This document shows, in pieces, positions 24,201 to 29,884 of a DNA stretch of 64,000 bases. Source of the stretch: Apostichopus japonicus (taxonomy: Eukaryota > Echinodermata > Holothuroidea > Aspidochirotida > Stichopodidae); the NCBI RefSeq assembly GCF_037975245.1, contig NC_092569.1, positions 1,529,501 to 1,593,500 of the forward strand, given 5' to 3'. The notes below the pieces were generated by a model. It was given only the letters and a program-made list of their open reading frames with translations. It had not been told where the DNA came from and searched no databases. The position numbers and the translations under genes were made by a program. The stretch's first letter is position 1. Each line of letters begins with the position of its first letter.

Positions 24201-27200
24201 CTTTCACCAGGGACTACTACCCATCAATGGGTCCTACCTTCCATGAGAGTTCCTCATGTTGCACCCTTATCAAGTTTCAGCTTTAGCCATGTCAGCTGCT
24301 GCTACTTTCTCATCCATTAACCCTCCTCATATCTATCCATCCTTCTGACCATCTTGCTACCCCCCCACCCCCCTACCTCCATGGGTCCTACCTTCCCTGA
24401 GAAATCCTAATGTTGCACCCTTATCAAGTTTCAGCTTTAGCAATGTCAGCTGCTGCTAGTTTCTCATCCATTAACCCTCCTCATATCTATCCTTCTGACC
24501 ATCTTGCTACCCCACCCACCCACCCCCCGCTCCCTCTCCTACCCTACCTCCATGGTTCCTACCTTCCCTGAGAAATCCTCATGTTGCACCCTTATCAAGT
24601 TTCAGCTTTAGCAATGTCAGCTGCTGCTAGTTTCTCATCCATTAACCCTCCTCATATCTATCCTTCTGACCATCTTGCTACCCCACCCCACCCCCCCCCT
24701 CCCTCTCCTACCCTTCTTCCATGGGTCCTACCTTCCCTGAAAGATCCTCATGTTGTACCCTTATCAAGTTTCAGCTTTAGCCATGTCAGCTGCTGCTAGT
24801 TTCTCATCCATTAACTCTCTTCATATTTATCCTTCTGACCATCTTGCTACCCCTCCCTCTCCTACCCTACCTCAATGGGTCCTACCTTCCCTGAGAAATC
24901 CTCATGTTGCACCTCATCAAGTTTCATTTGTATTTCAGATTTAGCCATGTCAGCTGCTGCTAGTTTCTCAGACATAGACTTCCATTCATCTAGAAATAGA
25001 GAAGATAAGCAATGATAAACGATGTAAAGTGAATGAATGAAGTTTCCTTTACCCTGCATCAGTGGGTGGAAATTACATCCAGAGAGAATGGCTTTATAAC
25101 AAAGTGATGACCTTTAATACCAGATTCTGACAGGTTGAAAATCTTAAATGCCATAATCACCACAATTGAGTAGAAAATTGTTTTCTTTCTTTTTAATGAA
25201 CAAATCCTTTATCCAATCAGGAAGGAAAATATTAGATGATAAGGAATTATACATTTCAACAAAGCCTACTTTTCATTCTGGCAACTACAAGACAAAACAC
25301 AAAATATTCTAATGTGCATTTCAGTTTTAAGCAAAAACCAGTTAACACATTGCCAAGGGAAAAATAAAAATTTGAAAACACAAGATATTGTATAATAATA
25401 ATTGTTTAATATATTTTACTGCCAGCAGTCAATTTCAATTGTTTAACTCCTTTTCATAAAAAATAAAAAAACTGTTATCATGCTGCTTATCTACTGCAAA
25501 AGCCTGAATTTAGGTAAATACATAACAGTTAGCGGGCCTAACACTTTGATACCAGCGGGATCTTCTTCGGGGTAGACTGAAGGATCGAAAAGGATCGAAA
25601 GTCAGGTCCTCTACTCTTCATAAATATTATTATCACATTTTGTATCACGATGAAAAGTTTGTAAACAACATGTATTTTGTGATCCAAAGATTATAAGATC
25701 TCACAAAGCGTGAATAGCTTAAATACATAACAGTTAGCGGGCCTAACACTATGATACCAGCAGGATCTTCTTCAGGTTAGCCTAAAGAAGAAAATCTTCC
25801 TCTGAAGAATATCCTTCTAGGAATGAACACTCAGGTCCTTTAATCTGCATAAATGTTATCATATCTTGTATCACGATAAAAAAAATATAAAATTTTAATG
25901 ATATTTCCAAATATTATAAGATCTCACCGTTAAGTCTCTGTATCTGTTTTGTTTTTCTATCGATGATGGTGACCATCTCCTGCTTCTCAGCGGTCAGCTG
26001 CTCGTTGGCCCTCGTCAATTCCTGATGAGTCCCGAACGAACCTTCCGTTCGTTCCTTCAGGTTTGTCAGTTCATCTTCGGACTTCTTCAGTTGCTCCTCT
26101 GTAAGAACAGATTTGAACAGTCCCTTTGTTATCTCTCTCTTAATAATAATAATAATAATTTTATATAGCCCTTTACACCAGCGATAGGTCTCAAAGCGCT
26201 TTACAGACGTTATATTAACCCTGGTCAATGATAAACCTGTCCCAGAGACAATCCCTTCAGTCGGCAGCAGTTATATACTGCGCCCGATGACAAGTTACCT
26301 CACAGGTACCCATTTAACCCCTGGGTGGAGAGAGGAAAGTGAGATAAAGCATCTTGCCCAAGGACACCATGTAAAGAACTAGGCAGGAATCGAACCAGCA
26401 ATCCTTGGATCACGAGTACAACGCCTTAGCCAATTGGCCATCACGCTCTCTTTACTTAAGCAATACAAAAGAGTATTACCATTCTTTCATTACGTCTGCT
26501 GCATAACTAATGACGATGGACTATGCCAACAGAACTAACTTAAAAAATATATTGTAAAACAAAATAAATATAAAATATATATATATATATATAATTTTTT
26601 ATCTTTTTTCATGCAGTCAGCAAACTTCTGTGAACTGAGAAGTAACTTCAGTATACATAATGAGTCAGCAGGTTGGTTTATTAGCACAGTTCTCTTTCTG
26701 GTCTTTAAGCAAGAGAAATGCCTGATTTTGTTTCATTGTGGATGTTCAGGGTTGTGGCAAGTTCCTCAGTGATTTCATTAACTGCTACTGTACTCAAGCA
26801 GTTTTCTATTCCTGTTAAACTATTCCTGATAAACTGAATTTCCCTTATGATTCTTCAAAGCCAAAGCGGTTACAATCACCAAAGTTACAATAATGAACGT
26901 TCGTTCTCTAAGGTCCCATCATAACATACAGTGCTAAAAAAACTCATACTGTAAGTCTTAGAGGTCACTTGTCCATGCCATCTAATTTTAAAACATTTGC
27001 AATCATTTTTGGCCTGTTTTAGACAATTTCATGACTATTTTATAACTGGAAATCACTCTTTCCAATTGTCATTTCCTTTTCCAGGAACTTCCAGACTGTG
27101 GAAACCATTCTGTAAAGCAAATTAAAATCAGATAACCCAGACATAGGAATACTGATTCTTTTTTTTTTTTTGTCATAGAATTAGAGATTTAAAACACTGA

Positions 27201-28219
27201 CCTAGCTTTGTCTTAGATGTTCTTAGCTCTGCAGCCTCACTGCTCTCCTTCTCAAGTTGTGTATTGGTTTTAACCCATTCTGTCTCTAGCTGCTGGAATC
27301 TTTGCTCTGTGAGAAGCCAAAAAATAAGGGGGAAAGGAGGATAAAACTTGTACAATATCAAGGTGCCTACTGACTGCTGTGATATATTACATTGACAAAG
27401 TACATTGGCAACATATTTTCAGTATTTCAATTGTTTATAAAAGTTGTTCCAGAACTCCTTAAAGGATATAAAGACAAATGATAATATTCATCTACTGTAT
27501 GCATGGTACCATATTCATTTCACATAGACCATGGTAGCAGCAATGGGTGCTGATAAAGCTCCCTTGATGCTTATAATTCATTCTTAAATGGCAGCCACAC
27601 TTGTATTGACAGGTACATGTATTGCAAACAGTATTTCTTTATGAAAAGCATTCCCTCCCCAGTCCTCTATCACCCTAGGATGCAGCTGGCTTGGCCATCT
27701 CTTTTGGCCTCTTAATGCCAAGTTAGTCCCATATGGTGACCTCACCGAGTAAGCACCCTTCTTCCCTACCCCTTCCCTTCCTCTATTACCTTAAGGACCA
27801 GCTGTCATGGCTAGGTCTTTTGGCCTCCTACTGCTAACTAATGAAATCTGGTGACCTCACAGAGAAAGCTTGGCTATCTCGTGTGGCCTCCTTTTGTTAT
27901 GCTAACTTAACTGGTTACCTCTCCACGTAATCATTGACCCCCATCCCCCACCCATCTACTCTATCACGTCAGTCAGAGCCATCTCTACTGGCCTCCGTAT
28001 GATAAAACTGATGACATTTGTTGACGTCACCGGGTAGGAATAAATCTAAAGCACAATCATACCTGAATTGACCTTAAGCTTTTCAAGCTGTGTCTTCAGA
28101 GATGTCAAGACATCTTCTTTAGAGTTGAAGAGACCTTCTAATTTTTGAAGAGTTTCAGGACTCAGAGCAGCGATGGCATCCTCAGATAAAGCCACAGCAA
28201 GAACATTTGATGTAGCCAT
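148..28219 (-). CDS. TPR: Nucleoprotein TPR (nuclear-basket nucleoporin), N-terminal half, 32 coding exons, 3' part beyond window
   Basis: TPR forms the nuclear basket filaments of the nuclear pore complex. In studied animals it scaffolds mRNA export, chromatin organisation at pores and Mad1/Mad2. Thirty-two exons with GT/AG borders chain in frame to 1,327 residues without a stop, almost all heptad-like coiled coil. Hallmarks matching vertebrate TPR as I remember it include [16 protein letters not shown] (residues about 373-388), [15 protein letters not shown] (434-448), [17 protein letters not shown] (529-545), [14 protein letters not shown] (613-626), [13 protein letters not shown] (826-838), RHDCQEQ (1094-1100) and [13 protein letters not shown] (1235-1247). 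The start ATG at 28217-28219 has a CACCATGG context. A 3' splice site lies 20 nt upstream of it, so a non-coding first exon is expected but was not found. The C-terminal coiled coil and acidic tail lie left of position 1. Compared with human TPR, about 17 residues look shorter around exons 2-3; a small missed exon there is possible. Confidence 0.95.
1092..1239 (-). CDS. TPR: TPR coding exon 31
   Basis: Residues 1232-1281 ([23 protein letters not shown]...), nearly identical to vertebrate [23 protein letters not shown]. The split codon gives K. Acceptor CTTTTTAG, donor GCGGAG/GTAAGA. Confidence 0.97.
1517..1629 (-). CDS. TPR: TPR coding exon 30
   Basis: Residues 1195-1232 ([32 protein letters not shown]...), matching vertebrate [20 protein letters not shown]. 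Acceptor CTCTCCAG, donor ATAAA/GTAAGT. Phase 0 in, phase 2 out. Confidence 0.94.
1691..2058. repeat. 183-bp direct duplication in a TPR intron
   Basis: Two diverged copies, each opening CTGTTCAACAGGAG and closing with GCAAGGCTCTGACATTCTTT. Located between exons 29 and 30, near the acceptor side. Confidence 0.85.
2182..2370 (-). CDS. TPR: TPR coding exon 29
   Basis: Residues 1132-1194 with [20 protein letters not shown] and [16 protein letters not shown], matching vertebrate ASWEERERMLKDEV and CEDLEKQNRLLHDQIE. Acceptor TGTTTCAG, donor AAACG/GTGAGA. Confidence 0.96.
2662..2736 (-). CDS. TPR: TPR coding exon 28
   Basis: Residues 1107-1131 ([25 protein letters not shown]), nearly identical to vertebrate NKYERELMLHAADVEALQ. 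Acceptor CCTTTCAG, donor GAACAG/GTAAGG. Confidence 0.96.
3221..3695 (-). repeat. 105-bp tandem array starting at the TPR exon 27 splice donor
   Basis: Units begin at 3221, 3326, 3431, 3536 and 3642 (period 105-106); the last runs into exon 27. Each carries GAAGAG/GTTGGCTTTACC on the minus strand, close to the real junction CAAGAG/GTTGGTCTTACC, so four donor look-alikes sit near 3274, 3379, 3484 and 3590. The sense strand of each unit also has GGGGTGGGGTGGGG runs. Confidence 0.9.
3696..3830 (-). CDS. TPR: TPR coding exon 27
   Basis: Residues 1062-1106 ([20 protein letters not shown]... [14 protein letters not shown]), matching vertebrate ARRDCQEQAKIAVE. Acceptor CAACACAG, donor CAAGAG/GTTGGT. 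It is followed directly by a 105-bp tandem array. Confidence 0.96.
4346..4460. repeat. 28-bp tandem repeat, four near-identical units
   Basis: Units of CCCATAAACTCTACGGGCTT plus GCTTTAAT. They are nearly identical, so probably a recent expansion. In the intron between TPR exons 26 and 27. Confidence 0.92.
4834..4931 (-). CDS. TPR: TPR coding exon 26
   Basis: Residues 1029-1061 ([20 protein letters not shown]... AANAQ), coiled coil. Acceptor CTACCACAG, donor CTCAG/GTACGA. Phase 1 in, phase 0 out. Confidence 0.92.
5129..5497 (-). repeat. 56-bp tandem array carrying the TPR exon 25 donor
   Basis: About six units with period 56. The best copies start at 5323, 5379 and 5435, and the real exon edge comes at 5491. 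Good copies keep at least 14 nt of exon end plus the donor, GGAAGCTAATGCAG/GTGAGG on the minus strand, identical to the real junction. Copies further into the intron are more diverged. Confidence 0.9.
5498..5647 (-). CDS. TPR: TPR coding exon 25
   Basis: Residues 979-1029 ([20 protein letters not shown]... KRLQEANA), matching vertebrate TSNVEQYRAMVTSLEESLNKE. Acceptor TTTCCAG, donor GCAG/GTGAGG. The exon's last bases and its donor are repeated in the adjacent intron array. Confidence 0.95.
6340..6432 (-). CDS. TPR: TPR coding exon 24
   Basis: Residues 948-979 ([20 protein letters not shown]...KEIQ), a short Gly/Ser break followed by coil, in the place of the vertebrate GKGQPSNKEDVDDLVSQL segment. 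Acceptor CTTTCCAG, donor CAAG/GTAATA. Confidence 0.88.
6770..8395. mobile_element. Transposon-like block in the intron after TPR exon 23
   Basis: The block contains ACTAGTGCTGATAGTC at the left and, inverted, CTAGTGTTGCTACGATAATC at the right. It also has a C-rich stretch at 7775-7860 and, at 8270-8360, repeated ATATCGG/CCGATA words. The terminal match is imperfect and I found no clear target duplication, so the element limits and class are not settled. No coding frame is convincing. Confidence 0.35.
9257..9332 (-). CDS. TPR: TPR coding exon 23
   Basis: Residues 923-948 ([20 protein letters not shown]...). Acceptor TCATCAACAG, donor CTTG/GTAAGT. Phase 0 in, phase 1 out. The phase fits exon 24. 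Confidence 0.88.
9428..9545 (-). other. Coding-like fragment of unknown origin in a TPR intron
   Basis: The minus-strand frame reads [20 protein letters not shown] then [10 protein letters not shown] before decaying. It looks like real protein, but its phase does not fit between TPR exons 22 and 23 and I do not recognise a TPR counterpart. It could be a decayed insertion or an alternative exon. Confidence 0.25.
9916..10026 (-). CDS. TPR: TPR coding exon 22
   Basis: Residues 886-922 ([20 protein letters not shown]... AMKQQ), matching vertebrate LLDTKRQLDTETNLH. Acceptor TTGTAG, donor CAGCAG/GTTTGT, a weak donor. Confidence 0.92.
10650..11015 (-). mobile_element. Degenerate SINE related to the 26.1-kb copy
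   Basis: ATACACCTGAGTAAAGAGAA, CTTGCCTATGGACACAACA and the diverged TCCAACCTGAAACCC parallel the body and B-box area of the 26.1-kb SINE. The left part is unassigned. The boundaries are approximate. Confidence 0.45.
11041..11181 (-). CDS. TPR: TPR coding exon 21
   Basis: Residues 839-885 ([20 protein letters not shown]...LKTWE), matching vertebrate [21 protein letters not shown]. Acceptor CTACCACAG, donor TGGGAG/GTATGA. Confidence 0.95.
11972..12120. repeat. 73-bp direct duplication
   Basis: GGACAGGTTTGTTTTGTCGC starts at 11976 and again at 12049; the two copies are almost identical. In the intron just after TPR exon 20. Confidence 0.9.
12173..12346 (-). CDS. TPR: TPR coding exon 20
   Basis: Residues 781-838, ending [17 protein letters not shown], nearly identical to vertebrate [16 protein letters not shown]. 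Acceptor TTCGCAG, donor ATACAG/GTTGGT. Confidence 0.97.
12984..13127 (-). CDS. TPR: TPR coding exon 19
   Basis: Residues 733-780 ([20 protein letters not shown]... TSLSE), matching vertebrate LDFASKRYEMLQDNVEGYR. Acceptor CTTCCAG, donor TCAGAG/GTTAGT. Confidence 0.96.
13764..13842 (-). CDS. TPR: TPR coding exon 18
   Basis: Residues 706-732 ([20 protein letters not shown]...KLSSQ), matching vertebrate LQEQVTDLRSQNTKISTQ. Acceptor CTGTTCAG, donor TCTCAG/GTCAGT. Confidence 0.93.
14467..14684 (-). CDS. TPR: TPR coding exon 17, Pro/Ser linker with CDK-type sites
   Basis: Residues 634-706. The first half is a low-complexity linker with five S/T-P sites (RSP, QSP, PSPVK, KTP, KSPVK). It then returns to coil at [19 protein letters not shown], matching vertebrate LQEIFENYKKEKAENE. 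The acceptor is uncertain: TTTGAAG at 14685 (chosen) or GCTTCAG at 14664, both in frame and differing by seven residues. Donor GAGAG/GTAATT. Confidence 0.88.
15226..15382 (-). CDS. TPR: TPR coding exon 16
   Basis: Residues 581-633 with [20 protein letters not shown] and [16 protein letters not shown], matching vertebrate [17 protein letters not shown]. Acceptor TTGTATCAG, donor CCACCC/GTAAGT. It ends the first long coiled-coil block in a Gly/Ser/Pro stretch. Confidence 0.97.
16263..16364 (-). CDS. TPR: TPR coding exon 15
   Basis: Residues 547-581 ([20 protein letters not shown]...). The split codon regenerates K before NIEE, as expected from the vertebrate RNIEELQQQN. Acceptor TTCAACAG, donor TCAAA/GTAAGC. 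Confidence 0.95.
16565..17058. repeat. C-rich minisatellite of about 24 bp
   Basis: Roughly twenty imperfect units of the type CCTTCCCCTCCACATCCTCA in the intron between TPR exons 14 and 15. The transcribed strand is G-rich (GGGGAAGGGG). A 180-residue plus-strand open frame across it is only the translated repeat. Confidence 0.93.
17325..17420 (+). mobile_element. Possible degenerate SINE head
   Basis: GGTGGCATTAGAAGC and, about 45 nt on, GGTCGAGGGTACAATTCC suggest worn A and B boxes. Weak evidence. Confidence 0.25.
17659..17792 (-). CDS. TPR: TPR coding exon 14
   Basis: Residues 503-547 ([14 protein letters not shown]...[19 protein letters not shown]), matching vertebrate SSADISSSSEVISQHLVSY. 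Acceptor CTTTGCAAG, donor TTCAA/GTAAGT. Phase 0 in, phase 2 out. Confidence 0.96.
18416..18523 (-). CDS. TPR: TPR coding exon 13
   Basis: Residues 467-502 ([20 protein letters not shown]...DLGQQ), aligned with vertebrate ERDNRRMEIQVKDLSQQ. Acceptor TGATGCAG, donor CAACAG/GTAACA. Confidence 0.93.
18717..18975 (+). mobile_element. 5'-truncated LINE 3' end (CR1/L2-like reverse transcriptase tail), dead
   Basis: Plus-strand reading 18729-18872 gives [14 protein letters not shown], then a stop, then NSLPLHLKT ... [10 protein letters not shown] and a terminal stop. This is the usual C-terminus of CR1/L2-type reverse transcriptases (YGxRxF...APxLWNSLP...LKT.LF), with the conserved Trp codon turned into TGA. 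A tail AAAGCGCTTTACAAA followed by a TTATTA-rich repeat ends the element. Opposite in orientation to TPR, inside the intron after exon 12. Confidence 0.75.
19115..19219 (-). CDS. TPR: TPR coding exon 12
   Basis: Residues 432-466 ([19 protein letters not shown]...RLDAALL), matching vertebrate EVEAKAPILKRQREEYE. Acceptor CTCTTTCAG, donor CTTCTG/GTAAGG. This begins the stretch that in human TPR attaches the protein to the pore via NUP153. Confidence 0.96.
19330..19945 (-). repeat. 37-bp minisatellite in the intron after TPR exon 11
   Basis: About 16 units of 37 bp. Each contains GTGGCACATGCCAC, an inverted repeat with 6-bp arms, and on the minus (sense) strand AATCAG/GTGAAT, which fits a splice donor. 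Units vary by a few substitutions and one-base deletions. Confidence 0.92.
19974..20066 (-). CDS. TPR: TPR coding exon 11
   Basis: Residues 401-431 ([20 protein letters not shown]...DQILQ), matching vertebrate [21 protein letters not shown]. Acceptor TTTCAG, donor CTACAG/GTAAGA. A 37-bp minisatellite starts about 30 bp past the donor. Confidence 0.95.
20519..20613 (-). CDS. TPR: TPR coding exon 10
   Basis: Residues 369-400 with the signature [16 protein letters not shown] followed by IKSGMTLTQ, one of the best conserved blocks of animal TPR. Acceptor TTCTGTCAG, donor CACAG/GTAAGT. Confidence 0.97.
20755..20945. mobile_element. Two tRNA-like SINE heads in opposite orientation
   Basis: Minus strand 20755-20800 carries GGTTTGATTCCAG (B-box-like). 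Plus strand 20865-20930 carries TGGCTCAGTTGGTAGAG (a good A box) and a degenerate B box. Neither folds as an intact tRNA by eye. Confidence 0.45.
21194..21229. repeat. (TA)n microsatellite
   Basis: About 17 TA units in the intron after TPR exon 9. Other TA arrays lie near 26573-26594, 38193-38280, 45141-45195, 46093-46140 and 57049-57081. Confidence 0.95.
21295..21366 (-). CDS. TPR: TPR coding exon 9
   Basis: Residues 345-369 ([24 protein letters not shown]), close to vertebrate LEKELENANDLLSATKRK. Acceptor ATTTACAG, donor AAAG/GTAAAT. A (TA)n microsatellite lies in the intron just downstream. Confidence 0.95.
21747..21903 (-). CDS. TPR: TPR coding exon 8
   Basis: Residues 293-345, containing [14 protein letters not shown], which matches vertebrate ELTRAVEELHKLLK. 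Acceptor CGTCTACAG, donor CTAG/GTCAGT. Phase 0 in, phase 1 out. Confidence 0.94.
22240..22490. repeat. 31-bp tandem repeat in a TPR intron
   Basis: About seven imperfect units of TTGTAGCTATTGCATTACAT with an AAGGCTCTG spacer, between exons 7 and 8. No splice-site relation is seen. Confidence 0.85.
22679..22759 (-). CDS. TPR: TPR coding exon 7
   Basis: Residues 266-292 ([17 protein letters not shown]...LTDIYK), matching the vertebrate FHNELNAHIKLSNLYK region. Acceptor CTCCCACAG, donor TACAAG/GTAGAG. Confidence 0.92.
23289..23432 (-). CDS. TPR: TPR coding exon 6
   Basis: Residues 218-265 ([19 protein letters not shown]...RDKLQE), coiled coil. Acceptor AAACAG, donor CAAGAG/GTAGAA. Phase 0 in and out. 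Confidence 0.9.
23882..23995 (-). CDS. TPR: TPR coding exon 5
   Basis: Residues 180-217 ([20 protein letters not shown]...LRKEK), matching vertebrate REKRLEQEKELLHSQNTWL. Acceptor TTCCGCAG, donor AAAAG/GTAGGT. Phase 0 in and out. Confidence 0.94.
24155..24885 (-). repeat. 155-170-bp tandem array of TPR exon 4 fragments
   Basis: Four units precede the real exon edge. Their donor-like AAG/GTAGGA borders fall near 24237, 24392, 24562 and 24731, against 24885 in the real exon. Each holds about 85 bp resembling exon 4 but with an 11-bp deletion that shifts the frame to a TGA stop. The rest of each unit is C-rich intron sequence with CCCCACCC runs. Confidence 0.88.
24886..24989 (-). CDS. TPR: TPR coding exon 4
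   Basis: Residues 145-179 ([19 protein letters not shown]...[13 protein letters not shown]). Acceptor ATTTCTAG, donor GGGAAG/GTAGGA. A nearer GT at 24911-24912 would also give an open frame, but it would drop nine residues that align with vertebrate LQASDVSVK, so the outer donor was chosen. Four decayed copies of this exon edge follow in the intron. Confidence 0.88.
25513..25927 (-). repeat. About 205-bp tandem duplication ending at the TPR exon 3 donor
   Basis: The block starting AAATACATAACAGTTAGCGG occurs at about 25516 and 25720. Both copies end in TTATAAGATCTCAC on the plus strand, which at 25927 is the real exon 3 donor (GTGAGATC) and at about 25707 is a copy not followed by exon sequence. 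Confidence 0.85.
25928..26098 (-). CDS. TPR: TPR coding exon 3
   Basis: Residues 88-145 ([20 protein letters not shown]... QIQRLNG). Acceptor CTTACAG, donor AACG/GTGAGA. Phase 1 in and out. The donor side is also the end of a roughly 205-bp tandem duplication in the following intron. Confidence 0.9.
26141..26452 (-). mobile_element. tRNA-derived SINE with an AAAGCGCTTT / (TTA)n tail
   Basis: Read on the minus strand from 26452, TGGCCAATTGGCTAAGG resembles a pol III A box and GGTTCGATTCC a B box. A central body containing the complement of CACCTGGGTGGAGAG... follows, then AAAGCGCTTTGAGACC, TATATAAAA and (TTA)n. The tail resembles that of the LINE at 18.7 kb. Confidence 0.75.
27202..27306 (-). 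CDS. TPR: TPR coding exon 2
   Basis: Residues 53-88 ([20 protein letters not shown]...), coiled coil. Acceptor CTTCTCACAG, donor CTAG/GTCAGT. Phase 1 in and phase 1 out. Confidence 0.92.
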
Positions 28220-28239
28220 GGTGACAGGGGATGATGGTG
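28063..28239 (-). CDS. TPR: TPR exon with start codon (coding 28063-28219)
   Basis: Residues 1-53, beginning [10 protein letters not shown]. The 20 nt from 28220 to 28239 are 5' UTR after an acceptor (CTTTCACAG). The donor is CAG/GTATGA at 28062. The end, EKLKVNSEQ across the junction, matches the vertebrate KFKVESEQ stretch and supports both the start and the splice. Confidence 0.9.
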
Positions 28240-29876
28240 CTGTGAAAGTTAACAGTACTTAACATCATTAACATCTAACATCATTAACAGATCTTTTAAA
28301 AGCTTTAAAATTCATGAGAACCTACCCATAATGTATCTACTACCTTGTACCCTTCCCTTCTAGAAATGTTTACAGTTTTAAGAATGGCAGAGGCTCGTTG
28401 CTGGAAGATCAGTTAAATATGGATGGCATTCTTGCTTATTCACCTGATCAGAGTCAGTGCGCTTACAGTAGCATCAAGCCATCGAGGAAAATATTTACAT
28501 CTGTGCATCGTGCACAATCCAAGAACCGGATAATGAAATCACACCAAATTACAGGTCTTTGTTGTGCAGTTTTTAGTTCAATGTTTAGTTGTTTGTATGT
28601 ATAGTATATATATGTTTATATGTATGTTTGTATCCTGTACACAGTATCATGATCAGTATCTTTAACAAACTATAAAGACTAGTCTTACAATAAAAAATAT
28701 CTGCATGAGGAGCAATTCCCTGTATGTAATGTTCCATAACATACTGTAGAAGCACCAAAAACACTATGAACACTCCTGGCTCATGCAGACACTTGTAAAT
28801 GCAATATTGCGTTCCTTTCTTGATTGGGATCTATAAGAATTTCACCTGTTTCATCCTCTGATCACTTCCTCTATCCATTTACCATCTTATCGAAAAGATT
28901 TGCAAAATGAGAACTGGCGTAAATCGATACTGTATGTCTCCTGACAATCCGTTCATTAACCTCTAGCCTAGTACTATCATTGCTACATTTCTCATTTTCC
29001 TGTTGATTGGTTAAATATGCAAGAGTGCCATTGTTAATTAACCAATAAGCAGTAAAACATAAGCACATGTCATACTTTCCAAAGCAGTCGACTAATTAAG
29101 CAAAGATGCCAAAAGGCGCTCAGCTAATGAAACAAAGGCGCCATACTTATTTGGCATGTGGAAGGCTATAAATCTAGGCCTACCACCATTGGGCCTAAGT
29201 TTAAGTAAGAAATGACAAAGGAAGGAGAAAGTTTACAACATGATTTGAGCCTTGATGCTTCTTTATTTTTATAAATATAAGATCAATGATGAAACTGCAA
29301 GTCCCCCTCTCCCTCTTCTCTCCATTTAGACTAAGCAAAAAATAAAGCGTTGTTATTGATGTCACGGGTAGTTGGTGACTAACTACAAAATTACAGTAGT
29401 TGGGTATCATAATCCTTAACTTAGGGCTTTAGTTTTAGGCCTAATGTTAAATGAATTGATACTTTTAACGTAAGCCTACGGCTAGCCTATTTGCTCTCAA
29501 GTCAATACTGTGATAGGCCAAGGCCTAGTGGCGGCAGTACAAATGTTAGTTAACGGTTCAACGTTAGTAAAGAAATTCTGAAGCAGTGATAGTGTTCACT
29601 CTATATTATAAACGCCAGGCCTACATGAATATCTCCAGGTTACAGCTTTAAAACAAGTAGGCATTACTCTTTCTATGTTAGGAGCAGCAAGAAAATATAA
29701 AAGATATTTTTACCCCCAAACAACAGGCACGTTCACTGTAGTTTAGATACGCGACAAATGCGTCAAGCGCCTAAAAGGTAGCATGGATTTGTTATTTACC
29801 CTAATGCTTCGTTGTGACCATTTCCCTTCGATCAAACAGTGGATTTCTCCGAGATCTTTCAAAGTAATATCCAACA
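28240..29876 (-). other. TPR upstream region; 5' UTR exon and promoter not located
   Basis: An acceptor at 28240-28241 shows that a non-coding exon lies further right, but no unambiguous donor or TATA element could be assigned. The stretch is ordinary AT-rich sequence with no convincing open frame. The region 29520-29780 has some CpG and is a plausible promoter, by position only. Confidence 0.35.
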
Positions 29877-29884
29877 ACTGAGAT

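Noticed and set aside
24155-24885. Additional functional TPR exons
   Set aside because: The exon-4-like units all carry the 11-bp deletion and an in-frame TGA, and lack a matching acceptor.
24911-24912. Alternative donor of TPR exon 4 (GAG/GTGCAA)
   Set aside because: It would delete nine residues that align with vertebrate TPR; the outer GTAGGA donor keeps the length and the phase.
26140-26452. Functional tRNA gene
   Set aside because: A and B boxes are present, but no cloverleaf can be drawn, and the body and tail are SINE-like.
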